Positions 33,667-43,921 of a DNA stretch of 64,000 nt are shown in pieces. Numbering within the stretch: the first letter of the stretch is position 1; every line of letters begins with the position of its first letter. The notes below the pieces were generated by a model that worked only from the letters and a program-made list of their open reading frames with translations, ran no database searches and was not told the origin of the DNA. The stretch is from NCBI RefSeq assembly GCF_900660615.1, contig NZ_LR215023.1, positions 372,001-436,000 of the forward strand, given 5' to 3'. Made by a program: the position numbers and the translations under genes. Source of the stretch: Malacoplasma iowae (lineage in GTDB: Bacteria > Bacillota_I > Bacilli_A > Mycoplasmatales > Mycoplasmoidaceae).

Positions 33667-34295
33667 TGTTTACTGGAATAATTGAAGAAGTTGGAAAAAT
33701 AAAAAAGATAACAAAAACAAGTTCTGGTATTTTATTAACTATTAGCGCAAATAAGGTTTTACAAGATTGTAAAATTGGAGATAGTATTGCTGTTAATGGT
33801 ATTTGTTTAACTGTGACAAAATTTGATTCTAATTCATTTAGTGTTGATGTTATGAATGAAACAGTTAAAAAAACATCTCTTTCTAAATTATCACAAAATA
33901 CTTGTCTAAATTTAGAAAGAGCAATGTTAATAAATTCTAGATTTGGTGGACATATTGTTTCTGGTCACATTGATGGAATAGGTACAATATGTGAGATTAA
34001 AAAAGATGGAATCGCATCAATTTTTAAAATTAATACTTCTAAAGAGATAACTAAATATATAATTAACAAAGGTTCTATTACAATTGATGGTATTAGTTTA
34101 ACAGTTGTTGGGGTTAATGATGTTAGTTTTACTGTTTCAATAATTCCACACACAATGTTTGTAACTAATTTAGGACACAAAAAAGTTGGCGATATTGTTA
34201 ATCTAGAAAATGACTGTATTGCTAAATATGTTGAAAAGATGCTTGATAATAAGCAAGAAAAACAATCTTTATTAGAAAAAATAAAAGAAATGTAG
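33666..34295 (+). CDS. ribE: Riboflavin synthase, alpha subunit
   Basis: Dismutates two 6,7-dimethyl-8-ribityllumazine molecules to riboflavin. The 209-residue protein has two homologous barrels: the first begins MFTGIIEEVGKI and carries the SIAVNGICLTVT motif, and the second repeats it as SITIDGISLTVVGV. The SRFGGHIVSGHIDG segment links them. TAATG overlap with ribD indicates translational coupling. Confidence 0.96.
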   Translation: MFTGIIEEVGKIKKITKTSSGILLTISANKVLQDCKIGDSIAVNGICLTVTKFDSNSFSVDVMNETVKKTSLSKLSQNTCLNLERAMLINSRFGGHIVSGHIDGIGTICEIKKDGIASIFKINTSKEITKYIINKGSITIDGISLTVVGVNDVSFTVSIIPHTMFVTNLGHKKVGDIVNLENDCIAKYVEKMLDNKQEKQSLLEKIKEM

Positions 34296-34307
34296 GAGGA
34301 ATAAATA

Positions 34308-34928
34308 ATGAATTTTAATAGTAAATTAAATAGTGTTGAAGAAGCAATTGCAGATATTAAAAAAGGAAAAATAATTATTGTTGTTGATGATGAAGACAGA
34401 GAAAATGAGGGAGATTTTATTTGTGCTGGTGAATTTGCAACACCAGAAAATATTAATTTTATAGCAACATATGGTAAGGGTTTAATTTGTTGTCCGGTTT
34501 CTAAAAAAATAGCAGACAAATTAAAATTAAATCAAATGGTTGCTGATAATACAGATAATCACCAAACAGCTTTTACAGTGTCTATTGACCACATAGATAC
34601 ATCAACAGGAATATCTGCTTTTGATAGAAGTATCACTGCAATTAAACTATGTGATGATAATGCAACAGCAAAAGATTTTAGAAGACCAGGACATATGTTT
34701 CCATTAGTTGCTAAAGATGGTGGTGTTCTTGTTAGAAATGGTCACACAGAAGCAACGGTGGATATTGTAAAACTAGCTGGTTTAAAAGAAGTTGGTATAT
34801 GTTGCGAAATAATGGACGATGATGGAACAATGATGAAATATGATAAATTGTTAAAAAAAGCTAAAAAGTGAAAAATGAAAATGATTAGCATTAAACAATT
34901 ACAAGATTATTTAGAATCAAAAAAATAA
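34308..34928 (+). CDS. ribB: 3,4-Dihydroxy-2-butanone 4-phosphate synthase (no GCH II domain)
   Basis: Converts ribulose-5-phosphate to the four-carbon unit of riboflavin. The 206-residue sequence has [18 protein letters not shown] near residue 24, STGISAFDR around 102, RRPGHMFPL and NGHTEATVD (about 147). In Firmicutes this position usually holds a RibBA fusion of about 400 residues. Here the protein ends in [15 protein letters not shown], the stretch where the RibBA linker leads into GTP cyclohydrolase II, and stops at TAA 34926-34928. No cysteine-rich GCH II zinc motif follows in any frame before ribH. AGGAGGA precedes the ATG. Confidence 0.94.
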
Positions 34929-34946
34929 AATTATTAGGAGAAAAAT

Positions 34947-35411
34947 ATGAAATCATTTAGTGGAAAACTTTATTCAAATAATTTTAGAATAGCAATAGTT
35001 GTTTCAAGATTTAATGAATTTATAACTTCAAAATTATTATCTGGCGCTGTTGATGGACTTAAAAGAATGAATGTTAATGAACAAGATATAAGTATTGCTT
35101 ATGTTCCGGGTGCATTTGAAATTCCTTTAATAGCAAAAAAATTAGCTAAAACAAATAGATTTGATGCTGTTATTTGTCTTGGTGCTGTAATTAGAGGAAG
35201 TACATCTCATTATGATTTTGTATGTAGTGAGGTAAGTAAAGGAATTTCAAATGTAATGCTTGAAAACGAAATACCTGTTATTTTTGGTGTTTTAACAACT
35301 GATACAATAGAACAAGCCATTGAACGTGCTGGAACAAAAAGTGGAAACAAAGGTTTTGAAGCAGCTCAAAGTGCAATTGAAATGATTAGCTTGATTAAAT
35401 CAATTAATTAA
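34947..35411 (+). CDS. ribH: 6,7-Dimethyl-8-ribityllumazine synthase
   Basis: Condenses the RibD and RibB products to the lumazine precursor. The 154-residue protein shows [17 protein letters not shown] near the N-terminus, [12 protein letters not shown] at about residue 53, [16 protein letters not shown] around 78 with the catalytic His, and [19 protein letters not shown]. It is the last gene of the ribD-E-B-H operon (AGGAG before the ATG, terminator 30 bases after the stop). Confidence 0.97.
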   Translation: MKSFSGKLYSNNFRIAIVVSRFNEFITSKLLSGAVDGLKRMNVNEQDISIAYVPGAFEIPLIAKKLAKTNRFDAVICLGAVIRGSTSHYDFVCSEVSKGISNVMLENEIPVIFGVLTTDTIEQAIERAGTKSGNKGFEAAQSAIEMISLIKSIN

Positions 35412-35440
35412 TAAACTTATATATAAAGTACTTTATTTTA

Positions 35441-35476
35441 AAATGAAACTTGAAAAATGAAGTTTCATTTTTTTAT
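35441..35476 (+). terminator. Terminator of the rib operon
   Basis: AAATGAAACTT pairs with AAGTTTCATTT across an 8-base loop, followed by T5. Confidence 0.85.
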
Positions 35477-35611
35477 TTTTTAAACAAAATAAATTTAATA
35501 TATTGTTCTATTTTTTGTTATTTTTTTATTAATATACAAAAATTTTATATTTACAAAATCAATATTTAAATACTTAAAAATCAAAGATTAGTTATTAATA
35601 ATTAAATTGTT

Positions 35612-35661
35612 AAAAATAAAAAAGACAATAATTCTTTTTTAAAAAAAAATAAATTATTGTC
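35612..35661 (-). terminator. Terminator of the HAD gene at 35690
   Basis: On the minus strand GACAATAATTT... pairs with AATTATTGTC around an A/T loop, followed by TTTTTTATTTTTA. It faces the rib operon terminator across a gene-free A/T stretch. Confidence 0.7.
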
Positions 35662-35689
35662 CAATTTTAAATGTATATATTCTTTTAAA

Positions 35690-36505
35690 TTAAATAAAAT
35701 TCTTTTCTATGAAATTGTAAATACCATCATTATTGTTATCATCAGTAATAAAATTAGAAACATCTTTTGTGTTTTTGCAAGCATTACCCATAGCAACACC
35801 TATTCCTGATTTATCAATCATTTCTACATCATTTTCAGCATCACCAAAAGCTAATACATTTTCCATTTTTAAACCATATTTTTTAATAGCTATTTCAATT
35901 GCTTTAGCTTTATTAACATTTTCATGCATATATTCAAATAAGAATTTTCCAGTTTGAACTGGTTTACCATGATAGTGTTTGCTATTTAGAGTTAAACTTC
36001 TTTCAATAACGTTACTCATATTTGTTTCTTTTGTAATTATCATAAGTTTTGGTTTTGGTTCTTTTAAATAACTATCAAAATTAGTTATTATATATGGCAT
36101 ATCATCATATTTTGAAAGTATACTTACAAATTTATCTTCTTTTGGAAAATATAAAAAACCTTTATCTGGAACTGCAAAATTAACTTCCATATCTTTAAAA
36201 TGATCAATGATATCTTTAATAGCTAATTCACTTAAAAAATAAGTATTTTCTATTTTGTTATTTTTTAAATATATAATTTGTCCACCACTAAAACCAATAA
36301 TAATATCAACATAACTTATGATTCCTCATTTCATAGCTAAGTTTTTTATAGTGTTTGGTTCTCTTCCACTACAAAGAGCAAAAAGTAAACCTTTGTTTTT
36401 GATTTTTTGAATTGCTTTTATTGTATTTGGTGATACTTGTTTGTTATCATCAATAAATGTTCCATCAATATCTGATACAACAATTTTAATTTTGTTCATT
36501 TTCAT
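35690..36505 (-). CDS. HAD-superfamily phosphatase, Cof/IIB type
   Basis: A 271-residue HAD hydrolase: VVSDIDGTFIDDN (motif I), CSGREP (motif II), KAKAIEIAIKKYG with the motif III Lys, and LAFGDAENDVEMI (motif IV, about residue 222). The central 110 residues form the IIB cap. The start at 36505 follows GGAGC on the minus strand, and a TGA at about 36335 is Trp. It is a paralogue of the HAD gene at 2004. It lies beside the rib operon and Cof-type enzymes include the phosphatases that release the riboflavin intermediate. That role is possible but unproven. Confidence 0.85.
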
Positions 36506-36689
36506 AATTGCTCCAAGGCTATAAAATTTCTACACTATTCTTTATAAATTAATAATCTATAATTTATTAATTTTTTAAAAATATGATAAAAATATTTCTA
36601 ATTTAAAATTTTTTGGAAATTTATATTTTTATATGATTTTTATTTTTTGTTATAATTATTACATACGATAATGGAGTAAATTGATATTT

Positions 36690-39254
36690 ATGATGTTTAA
36701 AAAGACACTAATTACAACAATATTAGGGTCTACCATGTTGGCAGGTTCTATTACAGGTTTTGTATCTTGTTCTCAACAAGTTAAATCAAATCTAGCAAAT
36801 GAAATATCAACAACACCATCGAATGATGATAAATCCCATAATATTGGATTTGATCAAAATATTTTTAATGATATAAATCTTGAAAAACCCAATTATCAAC
36901 CAATTGATTCAAATGAATATAAATTATTAATGAACTTTGATGATTTTAATAAGAATTTCACTTTTGATACTGTAAATATTTTAGAAGATGGACTTAAAAC
37001 TGACATAGCAAATTATGTTTATAATATGTGAGTATCTTCTGATAAAAAACTTGAAATTAAGTTATTTAAAGATTTTGCATACAAATATGATAAAGAAAAT
37101 AAAACTATTTCTTTTGAAATTAGTCTTGTTGTTACAAACAAAACTAACAATGTAAAATATTTTAGTTTTTCTGGTAAAGATTACTATGTGCCAGAAAATC
37201 ATTCAAGTAACTTAAATATTAAAGTTGATAGTCAAAAAGTGAATTTTTATTTTATTGAATCAAACTCAACAAATAAAGAACTTGGATGAAAAGTTGATAA
37301 TGTCCAAATAAATTTTTTAGATCAAAAATCAACAGTTAATAATTTTAGTTTAGCTTTACCAAATGTTGGATTACATTCTTTACCTTATTCAATAAATGGT
37401 GTCACAAGTAAAAATAATTATCTTGATGCTGAAAAGGAATGAGATAAATATTATTTTGATCAAAATCAATATAGAACATACCTTGAAAATTATTTAATGG
37501 ACACAACTAAAATGTCAATTGGTCTAATAGGTAGTTCTGGTAATCTTTTGAATAGTATTGCAAACAATCCTTCACTTAAAGATTTTTTAAGTGGTGATGG
37601 TGGAAGTGAATTAATTAATTTATTAGTTTACTCTAATGTTATTGATAAAAACATTTCTGAATTTTTAAAAGATTTAATTAATCCTGAAGTTCCATTAACA
37701 ATAGCCATTCAAAATAATGTTGATGCAATTGCTAAATTTGTAACAAACAATTTTGATAGTGATTTAGTTTCTGAAGACTTGATAAAAGATATTTTATCTA
37801 TTATTTCGCCTAATATGTCTGAAAGCCAAAAAGAACAAATAGAATCATTATTATCTATAATTCCAGAAAATCTTTCTTTTATAAAAAATATTGTTAACTT
37901 AGTTTTTGAAAATAAAACATCATGAGATATTTTAGAATATGTACTTACAAATTACAGTCAAAATATTGTAGACAATGTCGGTGAAATTACAAATAATAAA
38001 GATTTGGTTAATGACATTATTAAACTTTTACAAAGTTTAATAACTAAAAATGAATCTGGAACATATCAAGGTATATTAGATGTTCTTTCAAGTCAAAAAA
38101 TTCTTTTAAAAAGTTTAATTAATGCTATTTTCAATTTATTTGGTATGGGAAATTCTTTTGGAACATTATTTGATGATCTTTATACAAATAATGACAAAAT
38201 TACTGTTACTAATATACAAACAGCTTTAAGAGATTCAATTATTCCATTAACAAAATTTTTAGGTAGTTCATCAAATTATAAAATTGAAAATAGTTATATT
38301 AAAAATTTGAAGTTTAATGGTAATAAAATTTCATACGAATACCAAATTAAGTTTGTTTTCTCAACTAGTTTTAAATTTAATTTAAAACCAATTTATGCTC
38401 TTTTGCCAAATTCAATTAATTATAATAACATTCCAATTCCTGTTAGTTTAGTATTAACATATCTTCCAGAATGAATTGAATTTGGAGTAGATGATTCTAT
38501 AAGTCTTACTTTTAAATCAGAAAATAATGAAGTTTATAAAACTCCAATTAAAAATGCTGATGGTAGTTACACAATGGGGTATACAATTCCTCAGAATGTT
38601 AAATTTGAAATGAATTTACCAAAAGCTGTTCAGTCGATTGTTGGTCAATATACATATCAAATTGCTTGAGTTAATACTTTGCCATGAGATTTCATTACTT
38701 CTTTTTTGAAAACACTTGTACTTAAAGACTATGAATTTTTTGACACTGTAAAATTGACTAATCCACAATATGTTATTAGTAATTATGAAGAAGAACAGTA
38801 TATTTCAGATTACCATGTTAGTTGGAAAAATATAACAGCACAAGAAATAAATAATTTATTTAATTATGTTGATGCAGGCACTGGTAAGGGTAAAACATAT
38901 CATGTTAAATCTAAACCAAGTCTTTGAAAATTTGAAGGAAATATTTCTGGTGATCAACCAACAATTAAACAGGAAAACTATCAAACAATTTTAAATAGTG
39001 TGTTGTCTTTTAGTAATTCTGTAAGTAATTTACCAGACAATTTAAAACCTGTTGTTTCAGTTGTTCCAGTAATAAATGGAAATATTAAAGCTTTTGGTTC
39101 AATTGCTTCAGCTGAGTTAACTTTAAAAACAATTAAAGTATCTGTCTTTTTTCCTTTTAAAATTTTGGACACAACTAATTGGGATCAAACAAGTAAATCT
39201 GGACAAGTAAGCTTTACAAATCTATTTACTAAAGAATTTCAATTTACAAAATAA
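36690..39254 (+). CDS. Large putative surface lipoprotein
   Basis: An 854-residue secreted lipoprotein with a short basic N-terminus, a hydrophobic core and the lipobox GFVSC (Cys near residue 27). The mature protein begins with a disordered Ser/Thr/Asn stretch. A middle part is rich in helices (residues about 270-600), and the C-terminal part has many aromatic residues. No domain is recognised. A TATAAT lies at 36651-36656. The start is uncertain: GGAG at 36673-36676 is 13 bases from ATG 36690 but only 4 from an in-frame TTG at 36681. Several TGA Trp codons occur. A clear terminator closes the single-gene unit. Confidence 0.78.
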
Positions 39255-39258
39255 TTTT

Positions 39259-39288
39259 AGAACAACTTCTATAGTTGTTCTTTTTTTA
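39259..39288 (+). terminator. Terminator after the large lipoprotein
   Basis: AGAACAACT (39259-39267) pairs with AGTTGTTCT (39273-39281), followed by T7. Confidence 0.88.
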
Positions 39289-39315
39289 TTTATAATTTGT
39301 TAGGGTGTTATAGAC

Positions 39316-41322
39316 ATGAAACAAAATGTGAATTTAAATGATATTTTTAAACATAAATATATTTGCAAATCTAAATTAAACAATTCAAAAACTAAATTAG
39401 CTTTTCTAGTTGTAAATGCAAATAAAAAAGAAAATAAATATGATAGTAATTTGTTTATCATTGATATTAAAACAAAAGAAGTTAATCAGTTAACAAGTGA
39501 TGGCAAGATCAATGATTTTTGTTGGGATAATAATGAAGAAATAATATTTGATGGAACTTATAGAAACAAAGAAATATTGTCTTTAATTGATAGGGGTGAG
39601 ACCTGAAGTTCAATATATAAAATCAATATAAATCATGGGGAAGCAAAACATTATTTTGATGTTAAATTAAACATAGTATCAATTGATAAATTAAATAATC
39701 ATAAATATATTTTTAAAGTAGTTTACAATCCATTTAAAAAAATAATAAATGACATAAGAAGTCCTGAAAAAGAAAAAATAAATTTCATCAATAATGAAAA
39801 TAATGATTATTACATAATAAATAAAAGCCCTATAGCTATAAATGGCTTAGGTTATACAAATGATAAATATGTTCATTTATATTTATATTCTAAAAAAGAT
39901 GACAATTATAAATGCTTAAACAAAAAAGAACAATTTTGTATTGACTATACAATTTACAATAACAAAATTCTTTTTATAACAAGTTCATTTAATGAATTTC
40001 TTATATCAAACAATGGTTTATATTTATACGATGATACAAGAGATGATATAAAATCTTTAATTATTGATAAAGACTTTAGAGTTCAATTTGCTAATTTAGT
40101 TGATGATAATGATGTTATATGTGGGATTGAAAAATACACAACTTTAAATAAAAACATAAATAGTAAACTGTATCATATCAATACTAAAAACTTAGAATGA
40201 AAATGCATAAATCAATTTGATTTTTCTTATGGAAACACAATATATAGTGATGTTTCTTATAATCAAAAGATTTACTCAAAAGTATTTAATAATTATATCT
40301 ACTTATGTACCACAGAAAACTATTTTAACAACATTTATAAAATAAACAAAAATGGTGATGTATTTAAAGTTTTTGATACGAAAAATAATGGTTCAATTAT
40401 TGATTTTGAAATAATAGATGAAAATAATTTAATTATTAATTTATCAAAAGATAACAACTTATATGAACTTTTTTTGTTTAATAATTCAAGTCTTGATTGC
40501 TTAACAGAATTTAATAAAAGTTATATTCAAAACAAAAATATATGTGATGTTAAAGTTTATACTTATAAAGAAATAAACAACATTAAATTTGATGGTTTTG
40601 TAATTTATCCATTAGAATATTGTGAAAATAAAAAATATCCAGTTATTCTTTTAATCCATGGTGGTCCAAAAATTGTTTATAGTAATCAATTTAATTTTGA
40701 AGCACAACTTTTAGCTTCGAATGGTTATTTTGTAGTTTGTTGTAATCCTAGAGGAAGTGATGGTAAAGGAAATAGTTTTTCAAACATTGTTGGGAAATTT
40801 GGTGTTTTAGACTATCTTGATATAATCGATTTTATTAATTGATTTAAAGATAAATTTAAAAACAATATAAATGAAAATAAAATTGGTGTTATTGGAAATT
40901 CTTATGGTGGGTATATGGTTAATTGAATTATTACTCATACAAATATTTTTAAAGCTGCAATCTCATGTAAAGGTATATCAAATTTAAAAACCATGTTTTT
41001 CACAAGTGATATTGGAAAAGAGTTTGTTTTTAAAATTTGTGGAACAAGCCCTTTTGAAAATAGCCAAAAAGTTGATTTTCATTCACCTATAAATTATTTA
41101 AATAATGTTAAAACTCCTACATTGTTTTTGCATCCAGAACTTGATTATCGATGCAATTTAAATGAATCTTTACAAATGTACAATGGTTTAAAATACAAAA
41201 ACATTGAATCAAAATTAGTTATTTTCAAAAATGAAAATCACAATATTTTATCTGTAGGAAAACCTAATCATAAAATTAAGTGATATTCTGAAATTTTGAA
41301 TTGATTAAAAAAACATCTATAG
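39316..41322 (+). CDS. Prolyl oligopeptidase-like serine peptidase (S9 family)
   Basis: A 668-residue two-domain protein. The first 400 residues form a divergent beta-propeller (ANKKENKYDSNLFIIDIKTKE and similar strand repeats). The C-terminal 260 are the alpha/beta-hydrolase domain: KYPVILLIHGGPK, NPRGSDGKGNSF, the nucleophile elbow GNSYGGYMVNW (Ser near residue 531), Asp in HPELDYRCN, and His in FKNENHNI. The triad and order match acylaminoacyl-peptidase/DPP-IV-like enzymes that cut small peptides. No signal peptide, so cytoplasmic. The frame needs TGA as Trp at several sites. Confidence 0.85.
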
Positions 41323-41367
41323 ATTTTATATATAAATTTGAAACAAAAAATAGATCATAAATAAATT

Positions 41368-41407
41368 AAAAAATTATCATTTTGATTAATAAGTTTGATT
41401 ATTTTTT
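41368..41407 (+). terminator. Possible terminator after the S9 peptidase
   Basis: AAAAAATTATCA (41368-41379) pairs with TGATTATTTTTT (41396-41407) with one mismatch; all A/T-rich, so a weak call. Confidence 0.4.
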
Positions 41408-41495
41408 AATTCATTTATGATAAAAATTAAAAAATAATTTTTAAAAAATTTTTTAACAAAAGTTTAATAGATTACATAATAGCGTTTTTTCATAA

Positions 41496-41501
41496 TATAA
41501 T
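41496..41501 (+). promoter_or_regulatory. Promoter -10 of the LRR protein gene
   Basis: TATAAT, giving a predicted transcript start about 20 bases before ATG 41528; an almost minimal leader containing the ribosome site ATAGGTGG. Confidence 0.45.
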
Positions 41502-41527
41502 ATCACTATACTTTATAGGTGGTTGAT

Positions 41528-42460
41528 ATGGGAAAAAGAAAATTTTTAAAACCTTTATTTATTACTTTAGGTTGTGTTTTAGTTGTGGGAGTTGCTGGTT
41601 CTTTAATTTATTTAGATAGAATTCAAAGTAATACCCAAAATAAAAACCAATCTATAATTGATAACATTAGTTTCAATGAAGCATCAACTATTTTTGGAAA
41701 AGAAAATATAAGAATAAACGAAGAAGGCAAAGTTTCTATTTCAAAATTTATACCTCAAAAAAATGTTTCAACAGATGTTTTTGATACATTAGTACTTCCG
41801 TCAAAAATTGATGGGAAAGATGTTGTTTATTCAGAAGGTTATTATACTGAGTTAAATAGTTACTTTAAAAAGAATGGTACAGGATATGATAGTGAAAAAA
41901 TTAAAAGTGTTAAAAAACTTTTAATTGCTGATAATAAAGCATTTACTAAGTTAAGACTTAAAAGTGATATATATAATGCTCCAAGTTTTCTTACAAGTTT
42001 AGAATATGTTGAAATTGGAAGTGGTGTTGAAATTGTTCCAGATGGATTTTTTAAAGGATTAAAATCAATAAAAACAGTTGATATTTCAACTTCTGTAAAA
42101 ACTATTGGTGCTCAAGCTTTTTATGCTTGTAGTAGTTTAACTGAAATTAATTTTAAAGGTACAGATGAAAAAATTTGAATTGATTCAAGTGCTTTTGCAG
42201 GTTGTAAAAATTTAAAAACTATTAATTTTGCAAATATTAAAAAATTAAATTATGAAATTGCAAAATTACCCCCTGATAAAAAAAGTCTTTTATTTTGAAA
42301 ATGATGATGACTATTTAATGGTTCTGGTAGTTCTGAAAATAAAATTACAATCACAACAACTCCTGAATTTAAATCTGAATTAGAAAGTGTACAAAAATAT
42401 TTAGAAAATAATAAGCAAGATGTTAAGTTTGACAACATTAATTTTGATGTTAGAAAATAA
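41528..42460 (+). CDS. BspA-type leucine-rich repeat surface protein
   Basis: A 310-residue protein with one N-terminal membrane anchor (residues 9-30) and no lipobox Cys. The middle carries BspA/LRR_5-type repeats with the pattern 'aF..c.sL..i.i...v..I...aF': YVEIGSGVEIVPDGFFKGL, TVDISTSVKTIGAQAFYAC, and a third in IDSSAFAGCKNLKTINF. A Trp-rich stretch (FWKWWWLF, using four TGA codons) near residue 255 is unusual and could re-insert in the membrane. BspA-like LRR proteins commonly bind host proteins. Start chosen at ATG 41528 after AGGTGG. Confidence 0.78.
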
Positions 42461-42793
42461 TTAGAAAAATATTAGAAAATAATTAGAAAAAAATAGTAGT
42501 TTTATTAGGTTAACTAAAAAATTCTATTATTGTAGAATTTACTTGTAGTTACCACCCATAACTATGTTTGTATGTTTTAAATAATACAAGCTTGCCTTAA
42601 TTCATAGCTATAAATAATATTTATAGCTATTTTTATTTCATTTAGTTTTATATGCACATGTTTATTTCAAAATCATTTGATAAACAATTTGTAAGTTATT
42701 TAAATAATTAATATATGCAATTACTTTACAAATTTTTAAACTTAAACAATTAAAAATAAATATAATTATATAAAAATACTTGGTGCTTATAAT
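42461..42793. other. Gene-free interval with repeats and hairpins
   Basis: 333 bases with no supportable gene. From left to right it holds a short A-rich tandem repeat (42449-42497, unit close to ATTAGAAAATA), a hairpin with arms AAATTCTA/TAGAATTT (42520-42541), and a small hairpin TAGTTA/TAACTA with loop CCACCCA (42546-42564). A strong terminator lies at 42604-42637. The remainder to 42793 is plain A/T-rich leader for the next gene. Confidence 0.6.
42604..42637 (+). terminator. Strong terminator in the 42.6 kb interval
   Basis: A perfect 12-bp stem ATAGCTATAAAT / ATTTATAGCTAT with a 3-base loop, then TTTTTATTT. It lies 144 bases past the LRR protein stop, further than usual, so it may end a separate small RNA. 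Confidence 0.8.
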
Positions 42794-43171
42794 ATGAATT
42801 ATTGCTACTTGTTTTTAAATCAAATAAATAATGATCCAATTAATAATTCAACAGGATATCTAGGACCACAAAGTTGAGTTTATTATTTAATTGGAGCAAT
42901 ATTTCTTGTTTTGGCAATTGTCTCTGGATTCTTTTGTTATAAATATAGAAATAGTAAAAGGGAATTTGAAAACATTGCAGATAGTTATCATTGATTTAAA
43001 AAATTTTGACTTCTTAATAGATTCACATTTTTATTCATGATAACTTTGATATTATTAATTTGTTCTGTAATATTTTTCTTAATGAATAGTGTTTTTTTAA
43101 ATGGTAACCAAAATACAGATCAAAATGAATCTGTTAATATGATAACCTTTCTTTTAAATTGAAAAAAATAA
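42794..43171 (+). CDS. Hypothetical two-TM membrane protein
   Basis: A 125-residue protein, readable only with TGA as Trp (four such codons). It has membrane spans at about residues 31-50 and 83-104, separated by a charged cytoplasmic loop (KYRNSKREFENIADSYHWFKKFW). The N-terminus and the C-terminal 20 residues would be outside. ATG 42794; the stop at 43169-43171 is 17 bases before the next gene, so the two are probably one operon leading towards uvrA. No recognised family. Confidence 0.6.
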
Positions 43172-43188
43172 CAAATTTTGGGGTAAAA

Positions 43189-43563
43189 ATGAAAATAATA
43201 GATATTATTAATGCAACTGAATCAACAACAAACACTATAGGAATACCTTTATGGTTACTAATACTAATTGGAATATTAGTAGTCATTTCTATAATTGCTG
43301 GAATATATAAAATTATTTCCTATAGAAAAATAAGTATTGTAAGTAAAAAGATGGATTATCTTTTAGAGGATTTAATATATAAATCAGAATTTGTAACTCC
43401 AACAGTTGAAGCACTTGTTAAGTTATCAAGTTATGTTGATCTTTTTGAAGCAGTAATTAAAAAGAATTCAGATTCTTTAATAACTTATGTATCAAACAAT
43501 AAAGAAGCAGTTAAAAAATTCCAAAAGAAAATAAAAGACGTTATTGCAACAGATAAAAAATAA
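43189..43563 (+). CDS. Hypothetical single-TM protein
   Basis: A 124-residue protein with a short exterior N-terminus, one membrane span (residues 20-43) and an 80-residue cytoplasmic part that looks helical (KKMDYLLEDLIYKSEF..). The layout resembles DUF948-type or divisome-associated small membrane proteins, but I cannot assign a family. The ATG at 43189 follows GGGG at 43180-43183; an upstream in-frame ATG at 43159 lies inside the preceding gene and lacks a ribosome site. Confidence 0.6.
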   Translation: MKIIDIINATESTTNTIGIPLWLLILIGILVVISIIAGIYKIISYRKISIVSKKMDYLLEDLIYKSEFVTPTVEALVKLSSYVDLFEAVIKKNSDSLITYVSNNKEAVKKFQKKIKDVIATDKK

Positions 43564-43566
43564 TTT

Positions 43567-43920
43567 ATGTCTTATTTAAAAAATGGAATTAAGCTAGCTG
43601 CTTTAGTTTATTTGTACAAACTAATTGATGATGACTCAAAAGTTGCCATTAAAAGTATTGTTAAAGATAAGGTTATAAAATACAAACCAAAATTAATGGA
43701 ATTAATTGATTTAATTGATTCTTTTGATGAAGGTTTTGAAAATTTAAGAAATGAAGATTCAGAATTCAAAAAGAACTTTAATTTATTTGTTGATTCTTTA
43801 GATTCAATAAATAAAGAAGAAATTCAAAAAGATGTTGATGATGTAGCTGACATTGTTACAACTATTATGTCATCAAAAAGTAAAAGTAAATTAATTTCCA
43901 CTAAGAAAAAGAAGGGTTAA
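43567..43920 (+). CDS. Hypothetical small helical protein upstream of uvrA
   Basis: A 117-residue, mostly helical and charged protein ending in a Lys/Ser-rich tail ([14 protein letters not shown]). It starts 3 bases after the previous gene and ends 1 base before uvrA, so it is part of that transcription unit. Its acidic middle ([20 protein letters not shown]) suggests a coiled coil. It pairs with the single-TM protein upstream as a possible small complex. Not recognised. Confidence 0.6.
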   Translation: MSYLKNGIKLAALVYLYKLIDDDSKVAIKSIVKDKVIKYKPKLMELIDLIDSFDEGFENLRNEDSEFKKNFNLFVDSLDSINKEEIQKDVDDVADIVTTIMSSKSKSKLISTKKKKG

Positions 43921-43921
43921 T

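Noticed and set aside
34929-34946. A hidden GTP cyclohydrolase II start after ribB
   Set aside because: Only 18 bases separate ribB from ribH, and no frame in the ribH region shows the GCH II zinc cysteines.
42449-42497. A-rich tandem repeat after the LRR gene as a phase-variation tract
   Set aside because: It begins at the stop codon of the gene and lies outside any coding or promoter element I can identify.
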